Counted from the first letter of the stretch, positions 1 to 8,233 are shown. The stretch is DNA of 64,000 bases from Streptomyces stelliscabiei (GCF_014873495.1 NZ_JADBGF010000001.1:8370001-8434000); one strand, 5' to 3'. Notes: generated by a model not told the origin, from the sequence alone. Numbers and translations are program-made.

Positions 1-62
1 TCGAGCGGGCCGACGTGGTCGCCGCGATCGCCCGTCGGGAGGCCGACAGGCTCGCCGCCTGA
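1..62 (+). CDS. C-terminal end of an unidentified protein
   Basis: Only the last 19 codons are in the window, in the frame whose first full codon is at position 3, ending in TGA at 60-62. The residues read ERADVVAAIARREADRLAA, a charged helical tail. There is too little to name a family. It is followed by the CTAG-rich repeat region and a small CxxC gene on the same strand, so it probably belongs to the integrated element. Confidence 0.6.
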   Translation, partial: ERADVVAAIARREADRLAA

Positions 63-77
63 CCCCCGAAACGGCCA

Positions 78-163
78 CTAGACCTAGCACCCTGCCCCGC
101 TAGGTCTAGCAGGCCCGCTAGCACCGAATACGGCCCCTGAGCAGGCACCTAGCGTCTAGCAGG
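78..163. repeat. CTAG-rich inverted and direct repeat cluster
   Basis: Seven CTAG tetranucleotides lie within about 90 bp, in DNA where CTAG is otherwise rare. Positions 78-88 (CTAGACCTAGC) and 99-109 (GCTAGGTCTAG) form a perfect 11-bp inverted repeat with a 10-nt spacer. Further CTAGCA copies follow up to about 160. The cluster lies upstream of the small gene at 214, which suggests an operator array or a protein-binding region. The function is inferred. Confidence 0.6.
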
Positions 164-213
164 GGCGCCGCTGAACCCCCGGGAAACGCCCGGAATCGAG
201 GAGGAGAGACCTC

Positions 214-438
214 ATGCTGATCGCTATGGCCGCGGCCGTCCTGTGGCTCGGCGGGTACGCCGTGCTGTGCGCCGTCCGGCCGTTCGCCCCGTGCCGCAGG
301 TGCGACGGGCTGGGCGAGATCGAACGGTTCGGGAAGACGAAGATGTGCCCGCGCTGCCTCGGCAAGAAGCTCCGGCTCCGCGTCGGCCGCCGCGCCCACA
401 ACGCCTGGCGACGCACCCACCAGGCCGGCGCCCGCTGA
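214..438 (+). CDS. Small membrane-anchored CxxC zinc-ribbon protein
   Basis: This 74-aa protein has one N-terminal hydrophobic segment (residues about 2-20) followed by two CxxC pairs (CRRC near residue 28 and CPRC near 45) and a basic tail. The layout suggests a membrane-tethered zinc ribbon with a cytoplasmic, possibly nucleic-acid-binding, domain. A strong site (GAGGAGAG) lies just before the ATG. A rho-independent hairpin follows at 449-480. Small proteins of this type are common in Streptomyces integrative elements. The specific role is unknown. Confidence 0.75.
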   Translation: MLIAMAAAVLWLGGYAVLCAVRPFAPCRRCDGLGEIERFGKTKMCPRCLGKKLRLRVGRRAHNAWRRTHQAGAR

Positions 439-448
439 GTACGACAAC

Positions 449-480
449 GGCCCCCGCCTCAGTCGAGGACGGGGGCCTTT
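449..480. terminator. Hairpin terminator between convergent genes
   Basis: GGCCCCCGCCTC pairs with GAGGACGGGGGCC across a 4-nt loop, followed by a short T run. It sits between the rightward gene ending at 438 and the leftward operon ending at 535, so it can stop transcription from both sides. Confidence 0.75.
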
Positions 481-534
481 GCCATGCCCGAGCGCGGAGA
501 CGCGTACGCGCCCGGATAGGGCCCGGTCCGGCCG

Positions 535-702
535 TCAGGAGCGGCGGGGCGGGGGGTTGCCCGGGTGACAGCTGCACCCGCAGCGCAGGACCTCGACGGG
601 CGCCTCCCACACGGGCGCCCCCGCCCGCCGTACGACACCCGGGCCGGGACAGTACCGGTGCGCCCCGAGCCCGCATTCCGGGGTCTTCGCGTCCAGCGTC
701 AC
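535..702 (-). CDS. Small cysteine-rich protein, last gene of a three-gene operon
   Basis: This 55-aa reading frame starts at GTG 702-700 and overlaps the upstream gene by GTGA. It contains five cysteines: two (near residues 10 and 18) around a histidine, and a CGCSC cluster near residues 41-45. A metal-binding fold is likely. The translational coupling and conserved-looking cysteines support a real gene despite its short length and GTG start. No function is recognised. Confidence 0.6.
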   Translation of the reverse strand: MTLDAKTPECGLGAHRYCPGPGVVRRAGAPVWEAPVEVLRCGCSCHPGNPPPRRS

Positions 703-860
703 GGCTGGTCTGCCAGCGGGGCGAGGCCATGCTTCAAGCGGCAGCCCCGGCAGGCGAACAGGCGCCCGGCTTCACCGGTCTGTACGAGCCGCGCGGTGTC
801 GGACAGGCCGTTGTGCCAGGAGCAGTAGGCGATCGTGCGAGGTTCCTCGGCCTGGTTCAC
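699..860 (-). CDS. Small zinc-ribbon-like protein
   Basis: A 53-aa frame starts at GTG 860-858, overlapping the stop of the gene upstream by 4 nt (GTGA). It has a CSWH motif near residue 13 and a CRGC motif near residue 37, a CxxH/CxxC arrangement typical of a single zinc ribbon. It is the middle gene of three translationally coupled leftward genes (857-1060, this one, 535-702). The function is unknown; a DNA- or RNA-binding accessory is plausible. Confidence 0.65.
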   Translation of the reverse strand: MNQAEEPRTIAYCSWHNGLSDTARLVQTGEAGRLFACRGCRLKHGLAPLADQP

Positions 861-1060
861 GCCGCGCCCTCGCGGTGCCTCGGGTGGCGGCGCATCTCCA
901 CCTCGAACATCGTGGCGCGACGGACGTCACCGTCCTGCTCCGCCTCGGCACGCTGCTTGTCGAGGGCCTGGCACACCCCGCAGCCGGGCGCCGGGCTCGG
1001 CGGGCGCGTCGGGTCGGGCAGCGAGATGGGCGGCTCTGACGTGGTCTGACGGCTGGTCAT
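857..1060 (-). CDS. Small CxxC protein, first gene of a three-gene operon
   Basis: A 67-aa protein with one CGVC pair (near residue 27) followed by a charged helix rich in Glu and Arg. The ATG at 1060 is preferred over one four codons upstream because GGAG lies at the right distance before it. Such proteins recur in Streptomyces integrated elements without assigned function. The next two genes overlap head to tail, so all three are probably cotranscribed from a promoter in 1061-1173. Confidence 0.65.
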   Translation of the reverse strand: MTSRQTTSEPPISLPDPTRPPSPAPGCGVCQALDKQRAEAEQDGDVRRATMFEVEMRRHPRHREGAA

Positions 1061-1173
1061 GGTCGGCTCCATGGACAGGCAGTGTGGATACCGTCACATC
1101 GTGCCGACCTGGCAAGGCCCCGGCGTTGACCAACTGTCAACACCCAGACCCTTGACCAGCCATGACCAGCGCG

Positions 1174-2376
1174 CTACACGCCGCACCAGCCCGCGAACTC
1201 CAGCAGATCCCCCGACGCCTTCGTACGGGCCCGCAGCAGCGTCGCCACCGTCTCGTGCACCCCCGGGTGATACCGGGTCTGCTGCGGGGCCACCTTCCGC
1301 GCCTTCGCCAGCGACACGAACGCGTCCTCGTGCCGCGCGGTCCACGTCTCCGCGCGCGCCCGGTCCACCCAGTAGTGGCCGGCCCTCGCCTCCGGGTAGT
1401 CCTCCGGCAGGCGCACCTTCCGCGCCTTCTCCAGTGCGCGAGCGTGCTTGTCCCGGTCGCTGGACGCCGACATGCCGTGAATCACGACGTTGACCGGGCC
1501 GAACACGAGCCCGTAGTCACGGGTCTCCCCGGTCTCCTCGGCGATCTCCCCGGCCGCCCCCAACCAGTCGTCCGCGCCAGCCGTGTCCCCCTGCCGGCTG
1601 GAGAGGATCGCTCCCTTCAGGTGCAGGGCACCGCGGACTGCCTTCGTGGCCTGCTCCCCGTCGTCGTCGAGATCCTTGAGCGCCTGGCGGACGAGGAGGA
1701 CCCCGCGGTCGTGGCGGGCGGCGTCCGCCATCAGCTGCGCCCTGTCCCACCGTTCGATGGCCACCTGCCGGGGGTCACCGGACTGCGGGGCCGCGGCAGC
1801 CATCCGGGAGAGGGCCAGCCGGGCAAGGTCCAGGAACCCGATCTGACGGCCGACGACGTACACGGTGCGGCATAGCTCCGCCTGGAGCCACGCGGCCCGC
1901 TCAAGGGCGCGCCCTGGCCGTTCGGTGAGGACGTGGGCGCCTACCTCGGCGAGCAGCGCGGGGAGTTCGTGGGCGATCTCGATGTACTCGGCGCGGGCGC
2001 GCTGCTGCTCCAGCCCGGTCACCACGGCTTGCAGGTCGGCGAGCGTACGGGGCGGCGGGTCGCCGTCCCCGAGGGGGATGTCCCAGTCGTCGAGGGCGAC
2101 GCTGATCGGCGTTATCAGCCGGTCGAGCTGGTCGGCCTGGAGCTGGTGAATGTAGGGCTGGCCGTGCAGCACGGAGATGCTGACGGACAGGGCGCGGGCG
2201 ACGGCGGAGACGATGGCGGGGCTGGCCTGGCGCTGGCCGGTGATGATGCGGGAGAGCATCGACGGGGAGACGTTGGCGCGGCGTCCGAGTTCCCTGAGGG
2301 AGTAGCCGCGCAGGGCGCTCACTTCCTCGATACGCGCCCCGATTCCGCCGGTGTCTCGGCGAGTTGGGTATGGCAT
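1174..2376 (-). CDS. XRE-family regulator with a long helical C-terminal domain
   Basis: This is a 400-aa protein. Residues about 12-70 form a Cro/CI-type helix-turn-helix (SLRELGRRANVSPSMLSRI). The remaining 330 residues are helical and TPR-like, as in large Streptomyces XRE proteins that may sense a partner or peptide. ATG 2376 is chosen because a GGAG lies 7 nt upstream; an upstream in-frame GTG (2403) has no such site and would cover the palindrome at 2388-2410. It is monocistronic, between the CxxC operon and the terminator at 2437-2471. It probably regulates itself and nearby element genes. Confidence 0.8.
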   Translation of the reverse strand: MPYPTRRDTGGIGARIEEVSALRGYSLRELGRRANVSPSMLSRIITGQRQASPAIVSAVARALSVSISVLHGQPYIHQLQADQLDRLITPISVALDDWDIPLGDGDPPPRTLADLQAVVTGLEQQRARAEYIEIAHELPALLAEVGAHVLTERPGRALERAAWLQAELCRTVYVVGRQIGFLDLARLALSRMAAAAPQSGDPRQVAIERWDRAQLMADAARHDRGVLLVRQALKDLDDDGEQATKAVRGALHLKGAILSSRQGDTAGADDWLGAAGEIAEETGETRDYGLVFGPVNVVIHGMSASSDRDKHARALEKARKVRLPEDYPEARAGHYWVDRARAETWTARHEDAFVSLAKARKVAPQQTRYHPGVHETVATLLRARTKASGDLLEFAGWCGV

Positions 2377-2387
2377 GCTGACACTCC

Positions 2388-2410
2388 GTTCTGACCTCGA
2401 CACTCAGAAC
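2388..2410. promoter_or_regulatory. Palindromic operator candidate before the XRE-TPR gene
   Basis: GTTCTGA and TCAGAAC form a perfect 7-bp inverted repeat separated by 9 nt, 12 nt upstream of the preferred start codon at 2376. Dyads of this size and spacing suit dimeric XRE repressors, so autoregulation is the simplest reading. No binding data are implied. Confidence 0.5.
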
Positions 2411-2436
2411 GTACCCCCGGTCGGCTCCGGGGATAT

Positions 2437-2471
2437 ACGGCCTCCGTGAAGCTTCGGCCCACGGAGGCCGT
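2437..2471 (-). terminator. Terminator of the tape-measure operon
   Basis: ACGGCCTCCGTG and CACGGAGGCCGT form a perfect 12-bp stem with an 11-nt loop, immediately after the stop codon of the leftward gene 2476-2745. It separates the tape-measure operon from the XRE regulator. Confidence 0.75.
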
Positions 2472-2475
2472 CGCC

Positions 2476-2745
2476 TTAGTTGCCGCCGGAGATCGCGGAC
2501 CAGTCGAGGGACTCGGGCCGTGTCTTCTCGACCAGGGCCAGGAACTCGGCGCCCATCCGGCGCGGGAAGCGCGGCTCGGCCCACTGGTGGGAGTCGTCGC
2601 ACTTCATGAACGACGGCGTCTCGGTGAAGTCGTCCGAGTCGATGATCAGCGTCAGGCCGTCGTCCTGGCCACAGACCGGGCAGGCGATGACCACGCCGCC
2701 CTTCGTAAGGACGGGCATCTCCGCCTCGGCGATCTTGTTACGCAT
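2476..2745 (-). CDS. Small zinc-ribbon protein, paralogue of its neighbour
   Basis: This 89-aa protein carries CPVCG near residue 22, a lone Cys near 49, and a WAEPRFPRRMGAEFLAL segment. The protein at 2738-3034 shares the same plan: CPxCG, an aspartate-rich stretch, a P-S-x-M-x-C segment, H-x-WAEPR and PRRxGA. The two are therefore paralogues in tandem, and the ATG overlaps the neighbour's stop by 8 nt. As the last gene behind the tape measure protein, it may be a small tail accessory or a regulator; neither is shown. It lacks other recognisable domains. Confidence 0.7.
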   Translation of the reverse strand: MRNKIAEAEMPVLTKGGVVIACPVCGQDDGLTLIIDSDDFTETPSFMKCDDSHQWAEPRFPRRMGAEFLALVEKTRPESLDWSAISGGN

Positions 2746-3034
2746 CCCGCTCCCCGTGCACGTCCCGCAGCTCGTCGAGGTGGGCCAGAAGGCTCGGGGC
2801 GATGTCGAGGGCGTCGGCGAGCAGCAGCGCCCCGAGACGGCGCGGCATCCGTGGCTCCGCCCACGAGTGCCCGCTACCGCAGCTCATGTACGAGGGGGCG
2901 TCGGTCTGGTCGTCGAGGTCCATCCCGAGCAGCAGACGATCCACCGCGCCGCACGTCGGGCAGGCAATGAGCCGGCCTGCCTCGTCGACGGCTCGGCCGG
3001 GTATCGGCCACCGCAGAACCGGCGGTGTACTCAC
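2738..3034 (-). CDS. Small zinc-ribbon protein downstream of the tape measure gene
   Basis: A 98-aa protein starting at GTG 3034, coupled by GTGA to the tape measure stop codon. It has CPTCG near residue 24, a second Cys near residue 51 and a WAEPRMPRRLGALLL segment shared with the following gene. The longer N- and C-terminal ends distinguish it from the paralogue. The position behind a tape measure gene would fit a tail-tip or chaperone role in a phage, but the sequence offers no direct support. Confidence 0.7.
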   Translation of the reverse strand: MSTPPVLRWPIPGRAVDEAGRLIACPTCGAVDRLLLGMDLDDQTDAPSYMSCGSGHSWAEPRMPRRLGALLLADALDIAPSLLAHLDELRDVHGERDA

Positions 3035-6000
3035 TGGGCGCGCCCCCTGTTCCAGCGGCGGACGGCTTCGTTGATGTCGCCCGCCATGGCGTCGGCGAAC
3101 CGCTTGCGCTCGGCGGCGCTCGGCATGGTCAGGCTGTTCACGGTCATGTTGACGACCACCTCGCCCACGCCCGGTATCCCGCTGTTGCGGACGATGGCCC
3201 GGAACGCCGCGTGCTCCTCGGCCGTGAGGACAGCTTCCGGCTTCCCCGTGTTGTTGATGGCCATCGTCGCGCCCGGCTGGAGCAGGCCACCCGAGTCGAA
3301 CTTCGCGGCCGGCGCGAACCCCCAGCGGCTGGTGAACATCGAGTCCCTGTAGGAGCGGGCGCGCTTCCCGATGACTACGCCATCGCCGCCCCTCGACTCG
3401 ACGTTGACGCCTGCGATCGTGCCCGCGGTGTGGCCGACGCCGCTGTTCGTGATGCCGATCATGTACGGGGAGTTCAGGTTCCGGACCCAGCCGGCGGGCC
3501 CGTTGTTCCCGACGAAGCTGCCGGTGGCCCACCGGCGGTGCGGGCGTTCCCCGCGGATGACGGACTCGATCGCGGAGGTCAGGCCGGAGCAGTCCCACGA
3601 GGGGTTGCCGTTGCCGCCCCACTGGTACTTCTTGCCGTGCTGCGTTTTCGCCCACGACAGGGCCTTCTGCACTGCCGGGCCGCCGACGGCCTTCTTGTCC
3701 TCCCTGCCGAACCAGCCCATCATCCCGTCGACCGCCTTGTTGGACAGGCCGCGCATCAGGTTTCCGATGCCGGTGTTGGGGATCTTCCCGATGAGCGGGC
3801 GCACCAGCGAGGAGAGGGCCTTCTTCGCGGCGTCCTTGAGGCCGCCGACGACGAGGTCTTTCGCCCAGGAGGTGACGTCGCCGACGACGTTGCTGATGCC
3901 GCCGGTGACGTTGCCGACGATGCCGCCCACGTCGAAGTGCTGCACGGGCTGCTGCTGTCGGCGGCGTTCCTGCTGCCGGGTGGGGTTCCCGCCGGTCTTC
4001 GTCGGGCGGTCCTGGCCGAGCATGGCGTCGATGCCGCGGTGGCCACCGAGGGCGGTGACTTGGCTGGTGGAGAGGACCCGTTCGCCGGGGGTGAGCATGG
4101 CGGGGACGGTGTCGCGGTTGCCCTGGCCGGGGACGACGCCGCCCTTGTTGAAGCCGAGCTTGATCGCGGGGAGGGTGATCCCGGAGTTGATCTTTCCGGC
4201 GATGGCGTTCCACATGCGGCGGATGCCGTTGTTGTAGACGGTGCCAACGACGTACCGCACCGGCGAGGCGAACTTGCTCTTGATGCCGTCCCAGATCCGG
4301 CCCAAGCTGTCCCGGAGATTGGTGAACGCGTCCTTCATGGACGTCTTGAAGCTGCCGACCCGGTCCTTGATCGTGGAGAAGATGCCGGTGACCTTGTCCC
4401 GGGCGCCGTTCCACAGGTTCGTCCAGGTGTTGGAGACCGATGTCTTCAACCCCGTCACGCTGTCCCGGAGCGACTTCCACGCCCCGGAGATCGCACCCCG
4501 CAGGCCGGACCAGAACGAGTCCCAGCGCTGACGCACGGCCGACCACAAGTCCCGCCAGGTCTTGACCAGCCAGTCCTTCAGGCCCGTAAAGATCTTCTTG
4601 GTGGAGGTCCACAGCGACGTGAACCAGGCCACGATCTCGCGGACCATGTCGGGGATGATCGAGTTGCCGACGAGCTTGTTGTAGAGCATCTGGAACTTCT
4701 CGACGATCCAGCCGACGACCTCCGTCACCTTGTTCGTGAACGTGGTCAGTGCGCCGACGATGGTCGTGATGACGGGAATGAGGATGTTGAACGCCCCCGC
4801 CAGAACGCCAGACATGAAGCCGGCGAGACGGACGATCAGCGGCAGCATCGGCTCGATGACGCCCATGGCGAGGTTGATGAGCGCCGACGCCATCTGACCG
4901 AGGACCGGAATCAGCGGGGTGACGGCCGCGTACACCGGCTTCAGCAGCGGAGCTATCTGCCCGATCGCACCACCCAACGTCTTCACCGCGGGGATGAGCG
5001 CGGCGATCACCGGACGCAGACCGGTGACGAGCGACTGGACGAGCATCGTGACGATGTCGCCGACGACGGGCAGCACCGGGGCGATTGCACTGATGACGAC
5101 GCCGAGGAGGTCACCGATGGGCTTGAGGAGCGGCATCACCGCCTCGACGAGGTTGACGATGATGTCGCCCAAGTCCCCGACTACGGGCAGCAGGGCGTCC
5201 ATGATCGGCATGAGGGCTTTGCCGAGGGTGTCGGCGAGCGTCAAGAGGATCGGCGCGAACTTCCGGGCCAGCTCAGATACGACCGGGGCAAGGGCGGCGA
5301 GCAGCGGGAGTGCGGCCTGGAGGACGGCGCCGAAGGTGACGGCGAGCAGCTTCCCGACGTCGTTGAGCGCCTTGAAGATCGCGGTCAGCGATTCCTGTAC
5401 CTCGGGCATCGCCGTGATGCGCCGCAGCTCTTTGAAGACACTGCCGAGCCCGCCGAGGACGTCGCCGGCGCCCGTGCTCGCGGCCGACATGATGTTGCCG
5501 ACGGTCCCGAACACGTCCCCGAGGACCCGGCCGAACGCGACCGCCAGGTCGAGGGCCTTCTCAATCGCCTTCTCAAGCCGCCCGGACTTGAAGGCCTCGT
5601 CGAGTTTCCCGCCGACCCTGGTGAACGCACTGCCGAGCGCTGTCGTGATCCGCTTCATGGCGGGCGCGGCGGCGATGGACAGCTTCACGAACATCTCGCC
5701 GAACTGGCCGGGCACCTTCTCCAAGGGCCGCATGCCCTCGGTGAACCCGTCGAACATGCGCTTGAGTAGGCCCTGGTCGGCGAGGCGGGTGAAGGTGTCC
5801 ATGAGCCCGCGGCCCATACGGTTGAGGACGTCGGCCATGCCGCCGAGCCCCGACCGCAGTGCGGGCAGTGACGCCGTCGCCATCCGGGTGAAGGACTCCC
5901 CGAGCCCGGCGAACAGTCGGTCCTGGACTTCGAGGCGCAGGGCCGAGAATGCCGGGCCCATGCTGCGGACCGCGTTGACGAAGTTCCGGGCGTTGGGCGA

Positions 6001-7680
6001 CAGCTTCGCCATCGCCTCGTTCAGCTTGTTCGCCGTCGTAGCGCCCTGCTCCTGCGCCGCGGTCACCGCCCGCTGCGCGTCCGCGAGGGCTTCCTGCGCG
6101 CCACGGACCTGCCGGGCAGCAGCGAGCTGGGCGTCCGCCACACCCTTCTGCGCGTCGGCGAGACGGTCTTGGGCGTCGCGTACGGCTTCGGCGCCGTCCT
6201 TGGCGACCTGCGCCGCCTCACCCTGTGCGTCACGGACGTCGCGGGTGCGGTCGCCGACGTTGCGCTGCGAGTCCGCGACACGGTCCTGCGCGTCCCGCAC
6301 CGTGTCGGAGCCCTCGACGCCGGCTCGGTTCGCTTCCGAGGTTTCCTCGCGGAGGCGTTCCGTCTCCGTCTGCTGGTCCTTCAGGCGTTGGACAGCGCGG
6401 TCGTAGTCGAGCTGGGCCTGCTCCAGTTCCTCGGCGGTCGCCTTGGCGCCCTTGGCCTTGACCGCCGCCAACTCCTCCTCGGCGTCCTGGAGGTCGAGAA
6501 CGGCTTGCCGCTCGTCGAGCTGCGCGCCCGCCATGCGGCTGTTGAGGTCTTCGAGCTGGTCGGCGGCGTCCTTGCGGGCTTCGTTGAGGTCTTCCTGCGC
6601 CTGCTTCGCATCGTTGACGGCGTCAGTGAGGTCCCGCTCGGCATCGGCCACCCGCCGCAGCGCGGCCTTGCGGTCGGCGGCAGCCCGGACCTCGGCGTCG
6701 CGTACGTCCTCAGCCGCGTCCTTCACCTGCTGCTGCGCGTCGGCGATCTGCCGGGCGGCATCCGTCTCGGCTTCCTTCAACGCCCTCGCGGCGCGCGACA
6801 CGTTGAGGTGCGCGGACTCCATGGCGCGGGCTGCTGCGGCGACCGAGGCGCCGGTCTGGCTGCTGGCGTCCGATGCGGCCCTGAAGGCGCCGCCCACGCC
6901 GCGAAGGCCGACGGCGAGCGTTGCACCCATCGTGATCAGCGAGCCGAGCGCAGGCACCGCGACGGCGGCGGCCGGCCCCATCTGCACGATGGCCTGACCG
7001 AGGGAGGCGACGGCAGGGAGTGCGACGAGTGCGGCAGCCGCGAGGGCGGCGAACCGGGATCCGAGCATGCCGGCGCTTCCGGCAGCGCCGCCGAGGCTGC
7101 CGAGCATGCTGATCGCGGACCGGTCGACGTTCATCCGTACGTCGATCCGCCGGTCGCGGGTGAGCGTGGCGATTCGTGCGGAGGCGGCGGCGGTGTCGGC
7201 GTCTGCGGTGACGCGGACGGTGCGACGGCGGGTCAGGTTGGCGATGTCGTCCGCTGCGACGCGGGTGTCGACGTCGACGCCGATACGGACCCGGCGGCGT
7301 TGGGTGAGGTTGCGGAGTTCCTCGGCTGCGACGCGAGTGTCGACGGTCGCGCGGATGTTCACGACGCGGTCTGCGGTGAGCTTGTCGAGCTGTCGCTGAA
7401 CGATCCGGAGGGCGGCGTTCTGGAGCTTGGGGACAAGCTTGACCGTCAGGTCCTGCATCCGCAGTCGGGACAGGGCGGTCTGGTCGAGGTCGACCTTGAC
7501 CTTCAGGTCGCGTTCGCGGAGGAACCTGTCGAGTGCAGTGCGGGCGGTCTTGTCGTCGAGGTCGACCTGGACGCCGACCTTGTGCTTCTTCGCCCTCAGC
7601 CGGTCCATCGCGCGGTCATAACCGGACTCGTCGGCTGTGACCTCGACAAAACCCTCCGCGATCCTAAAGCTGCCGGCCAT
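3031..7680 (-). CDS. Phage tail tape measure protein with NlpC/P60 domain
   Basis: This 1549-aa protein begins MAGSFRIAEGFVEV. Residues about 90-175 hold three short repeats of a VDTRVAA...NLTRRRTVRV type. A hydrophobic stretch follows (about 180-260), then a long coiled coil (about 275-560) and several membrane-like hydrophobic helices in the middle, all typical of actinophage tape measure proteins. The C-terminal part is an NlpC/P60-like peptidase with WDCSGL (Cys near 1364) and GHTAG (His near 1417), which would cut peptidoglycan during DNA entry. The gene is coupled (TGATG) to an XRE regulator upstream rather than to tail chaperones. In known phages tape measure length sets tail length. 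Confidence 0.9.
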   Translation of the reverse strand: MAGSFRIAEGFVEVTADESGYDRAMDRLRAKKHKVGVQVDLDDKTARTALDRFLRERDLKVKVDLDQTALSRLRMQDLTVKLVPKLQNAALRIVQRQLDKLTADRVVNIRATVDTRVAAEELRNLTQRRRVRIGVDVDTRVAADDIANLTRRRTVRVTADADTAAASARIATLTRDRRIDVRMNVDRSAISMLGSLGGAAGSAGMLGSRFAALAAAALVALPAVASLGQAIVQMGPAAAVAVPALGSLITMGATLAVGLRGVGGAFRAASDASSQTGASVAAAARAMESAHLNVSRAARALKEAETDAARQIADAQQQVKDAAEDVRDAEVRAAADRKAALRRVADAERDLTDAVNDAKQAQEDLNEARKDAADQLEDLNSRMAGAQLDERQAVLDLQDAEEELAAVKAKGAKATAEELEQAQLDYDRAVQRLKDQQTETERLREETSEANRAGVEGSDTVRDAQDRVADSQRNVGDRTRDVRDAQGEAAQVAKDGAEAVRDAQDRLADAQKGVADAQLAAARQVRGAQEALADAQRAVTAAQEQGATTANKLNEAMAKLSPNARNFVNAVRSMGPAFSALRLEVQDRLFAGLGESFTRMATASLPALRSGLGGMADVLNRMGRGLMDTFTRLADQGLLKRMFDGFTEGMRPLEKVPGQFGEMFVKLSIAAAPAMKRITTALGSAFTRVGGKLDEAFKSGRLEKAIEKALDLAVAFGRVLGDVFGTVGNIMSAASTGAGDVLGGLGSVFKELRRITAMPEVQESLTAIFKALNDVGKLLAVTFGAVLQAALPLLAALAPVVSELARKFAPILLTLADTLGKALMPIMDALLPVVGDLGDIIVNLVEAVMPLLKPIGDLLGVVISAIAPVLPVVGDIVTMLVQSLVTGLRPVIAALIPAVKTLGGAIGQIAPLLKPVYAAVTPLIPVLGQMASALINLAMGVIEPMLPLIVRLAGFMSGVLAGAFNILIPVITTIVGALTTFTNKVTEVVGWIVEKFQMLYNKLVGNSIIPDMVREIVAWFTSLWTSTKKIFTGLKDWLVKTWRDLWSAVRQRWDSFWSGLRGAISGAWKSLRDSVTGLKTSVSNTWTNLWNGARDKVTGIFSTIKDRVGSFKTSMKDAFTNLRDSLGRIWDGIKSKFASPVRYVVGTVYNNGIRRMWNAIAGKINSGITLPAIKLGFNKGGVVPGQGNRDTVPAMLTPGERVLSTSQVTALGGHRGIDAMLGQDRPTKTGGNPTRQQERRRQQQPVQHFDVGGIVGNVTGGISNVVGDVTSWAKDLVVGGLKDAAKKALSSLVRPLIGKIPNTGIGNLMRGLSNKAVDGMMGWFGREDKKAVGGPAVQKALSWAKTQHGKKYQWGGNGNPSWDCSGLTSAIESVIRGERPHRRWATGSFVGNNGPAGWVRNLNSPYMIGITNSGVGHTAGTIAGVNVESRGGDGVVIGKRARSYRDSMFTSRWGFAPAAKFDSGGLLQPGATMAINNTGKPEAVLTAEEHAAFRAIVRNSGIPGVGEVVVNMTVNSLTMPSAAERKRFADAMAGDINEAVRRWNRGRAQ

Positions 7681-7901
7681 CAGGCGACCGCCTTCTCGGC
7701 GGTGCGCAGCAGCTGTTCGAGGCGGAGGTCGAGGGCGTCGGCCAGGTCCGCGGCGACATCGACGGACGGCCGGATACGGCCCGTCTCGTAGCTCCACACC
7801 GTCCACTCGGTGCGGCCTATGGCGGCGGCGAGTTGAGCGGCTGGGATTCCGGCAAGCCGGCGCGCATCGCGCAGCGCGGCACCGTCGAAGGCGCGGGCCA
7901 T
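7680..7901 (-). CDS. XRE-family DNA-binding protein coupled to the tape measure gene
   Basis: A 73-aa protein made of one Cro/CI helix-turn-helix domain (LRDARRLAGIPAAQLAAAIG, then a WTVWSYETG recognition region). ATG 7901 has GGAG 6 nt upstream, so longer versions of the frame are unlikely. Its stop shares one base with the tape measure start (TGATG), so the two are cotranslated. A repressor heading a structural gene is unusual. It may bind the repeats upstream at 8011-8099 and control the operon that carries it. Confidence 0.8.
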   Translation of the reverse strand: MARAFDGAALRDARRLAGIPAAQLAAAIGRTEWTVWSYETGRIRPSVDVAADLADALDLRLEQLLRTAEKAVA

Positions 7902-8010
7902 GGGTGCTCCAGACGAGAGCGGCAAAAGGGGGAGGTACTGGCCCGACCTGGGCGAACTGTGAGCTACCTGCTCGAACCCTGTGAGCTGCTGCTCGACTGC
8001 CCTGGTGCTG

Positions 8011-8099
8011 CCCATCACGGGCGTCCTACGGCCCCATCACGGGCTCCGCGACCTGACTTGAGTCTAACTCCAGTCGCCTACGATCCGTAAGTCTGGAGT
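8011..8099. promoter_or_regulatory. Repeat-rich control region before the XRE-tape measure operon
   Basis: The 12-mer CCCATCACGGGC occurs at 8011-8022 and again at 8033-8044, a 22-bp period. ACTCCAG (8067-8073) and CTGGAGT (8093-8099) form an inverted repeat, with GACTTGAGTC just before it. The region is the leader and promoter zone of the leftward operon starting at 7901 and lies behind the integrase terminator. The rest of 7902-8233 shows no gene. Confidence 0.45.
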
Positions 8100-8184
8100 A
8101 CTAGCCACCTTTGAATCGAAGGTCATTGTCGGCGGCTGGCGCTACGCTGATGTCTGGGCGATCCGCGCGGGTGAGGCGGAAACG

Positions 8185-8222
8185 CAAGGACCCCCGGCCA
8201 CCTGCCCGGCCGGGGGTCCTTG
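8185..8222 (-). terminator. Strong terminator after the tyrosine recombinase gene
   Basis: CAAGGACCCCCGGCC pairs perfectly with GGCCGGGGGTCCTTG across an 8-nt loop, 11 nt after the recombinase stop codon. It insulates the recombinase from the XRE-tape measure operon. Confidence 0.85.
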
Positions 8223-8233
8223 TGCGTCTGGGG

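Noticed and set aside
3025..5769. Long open frames opposite the tape measure gene
   Set aside because: They are mirror frames created by high GC bias at codon position three; the tape measure frame has the domains, motifs and couplings.
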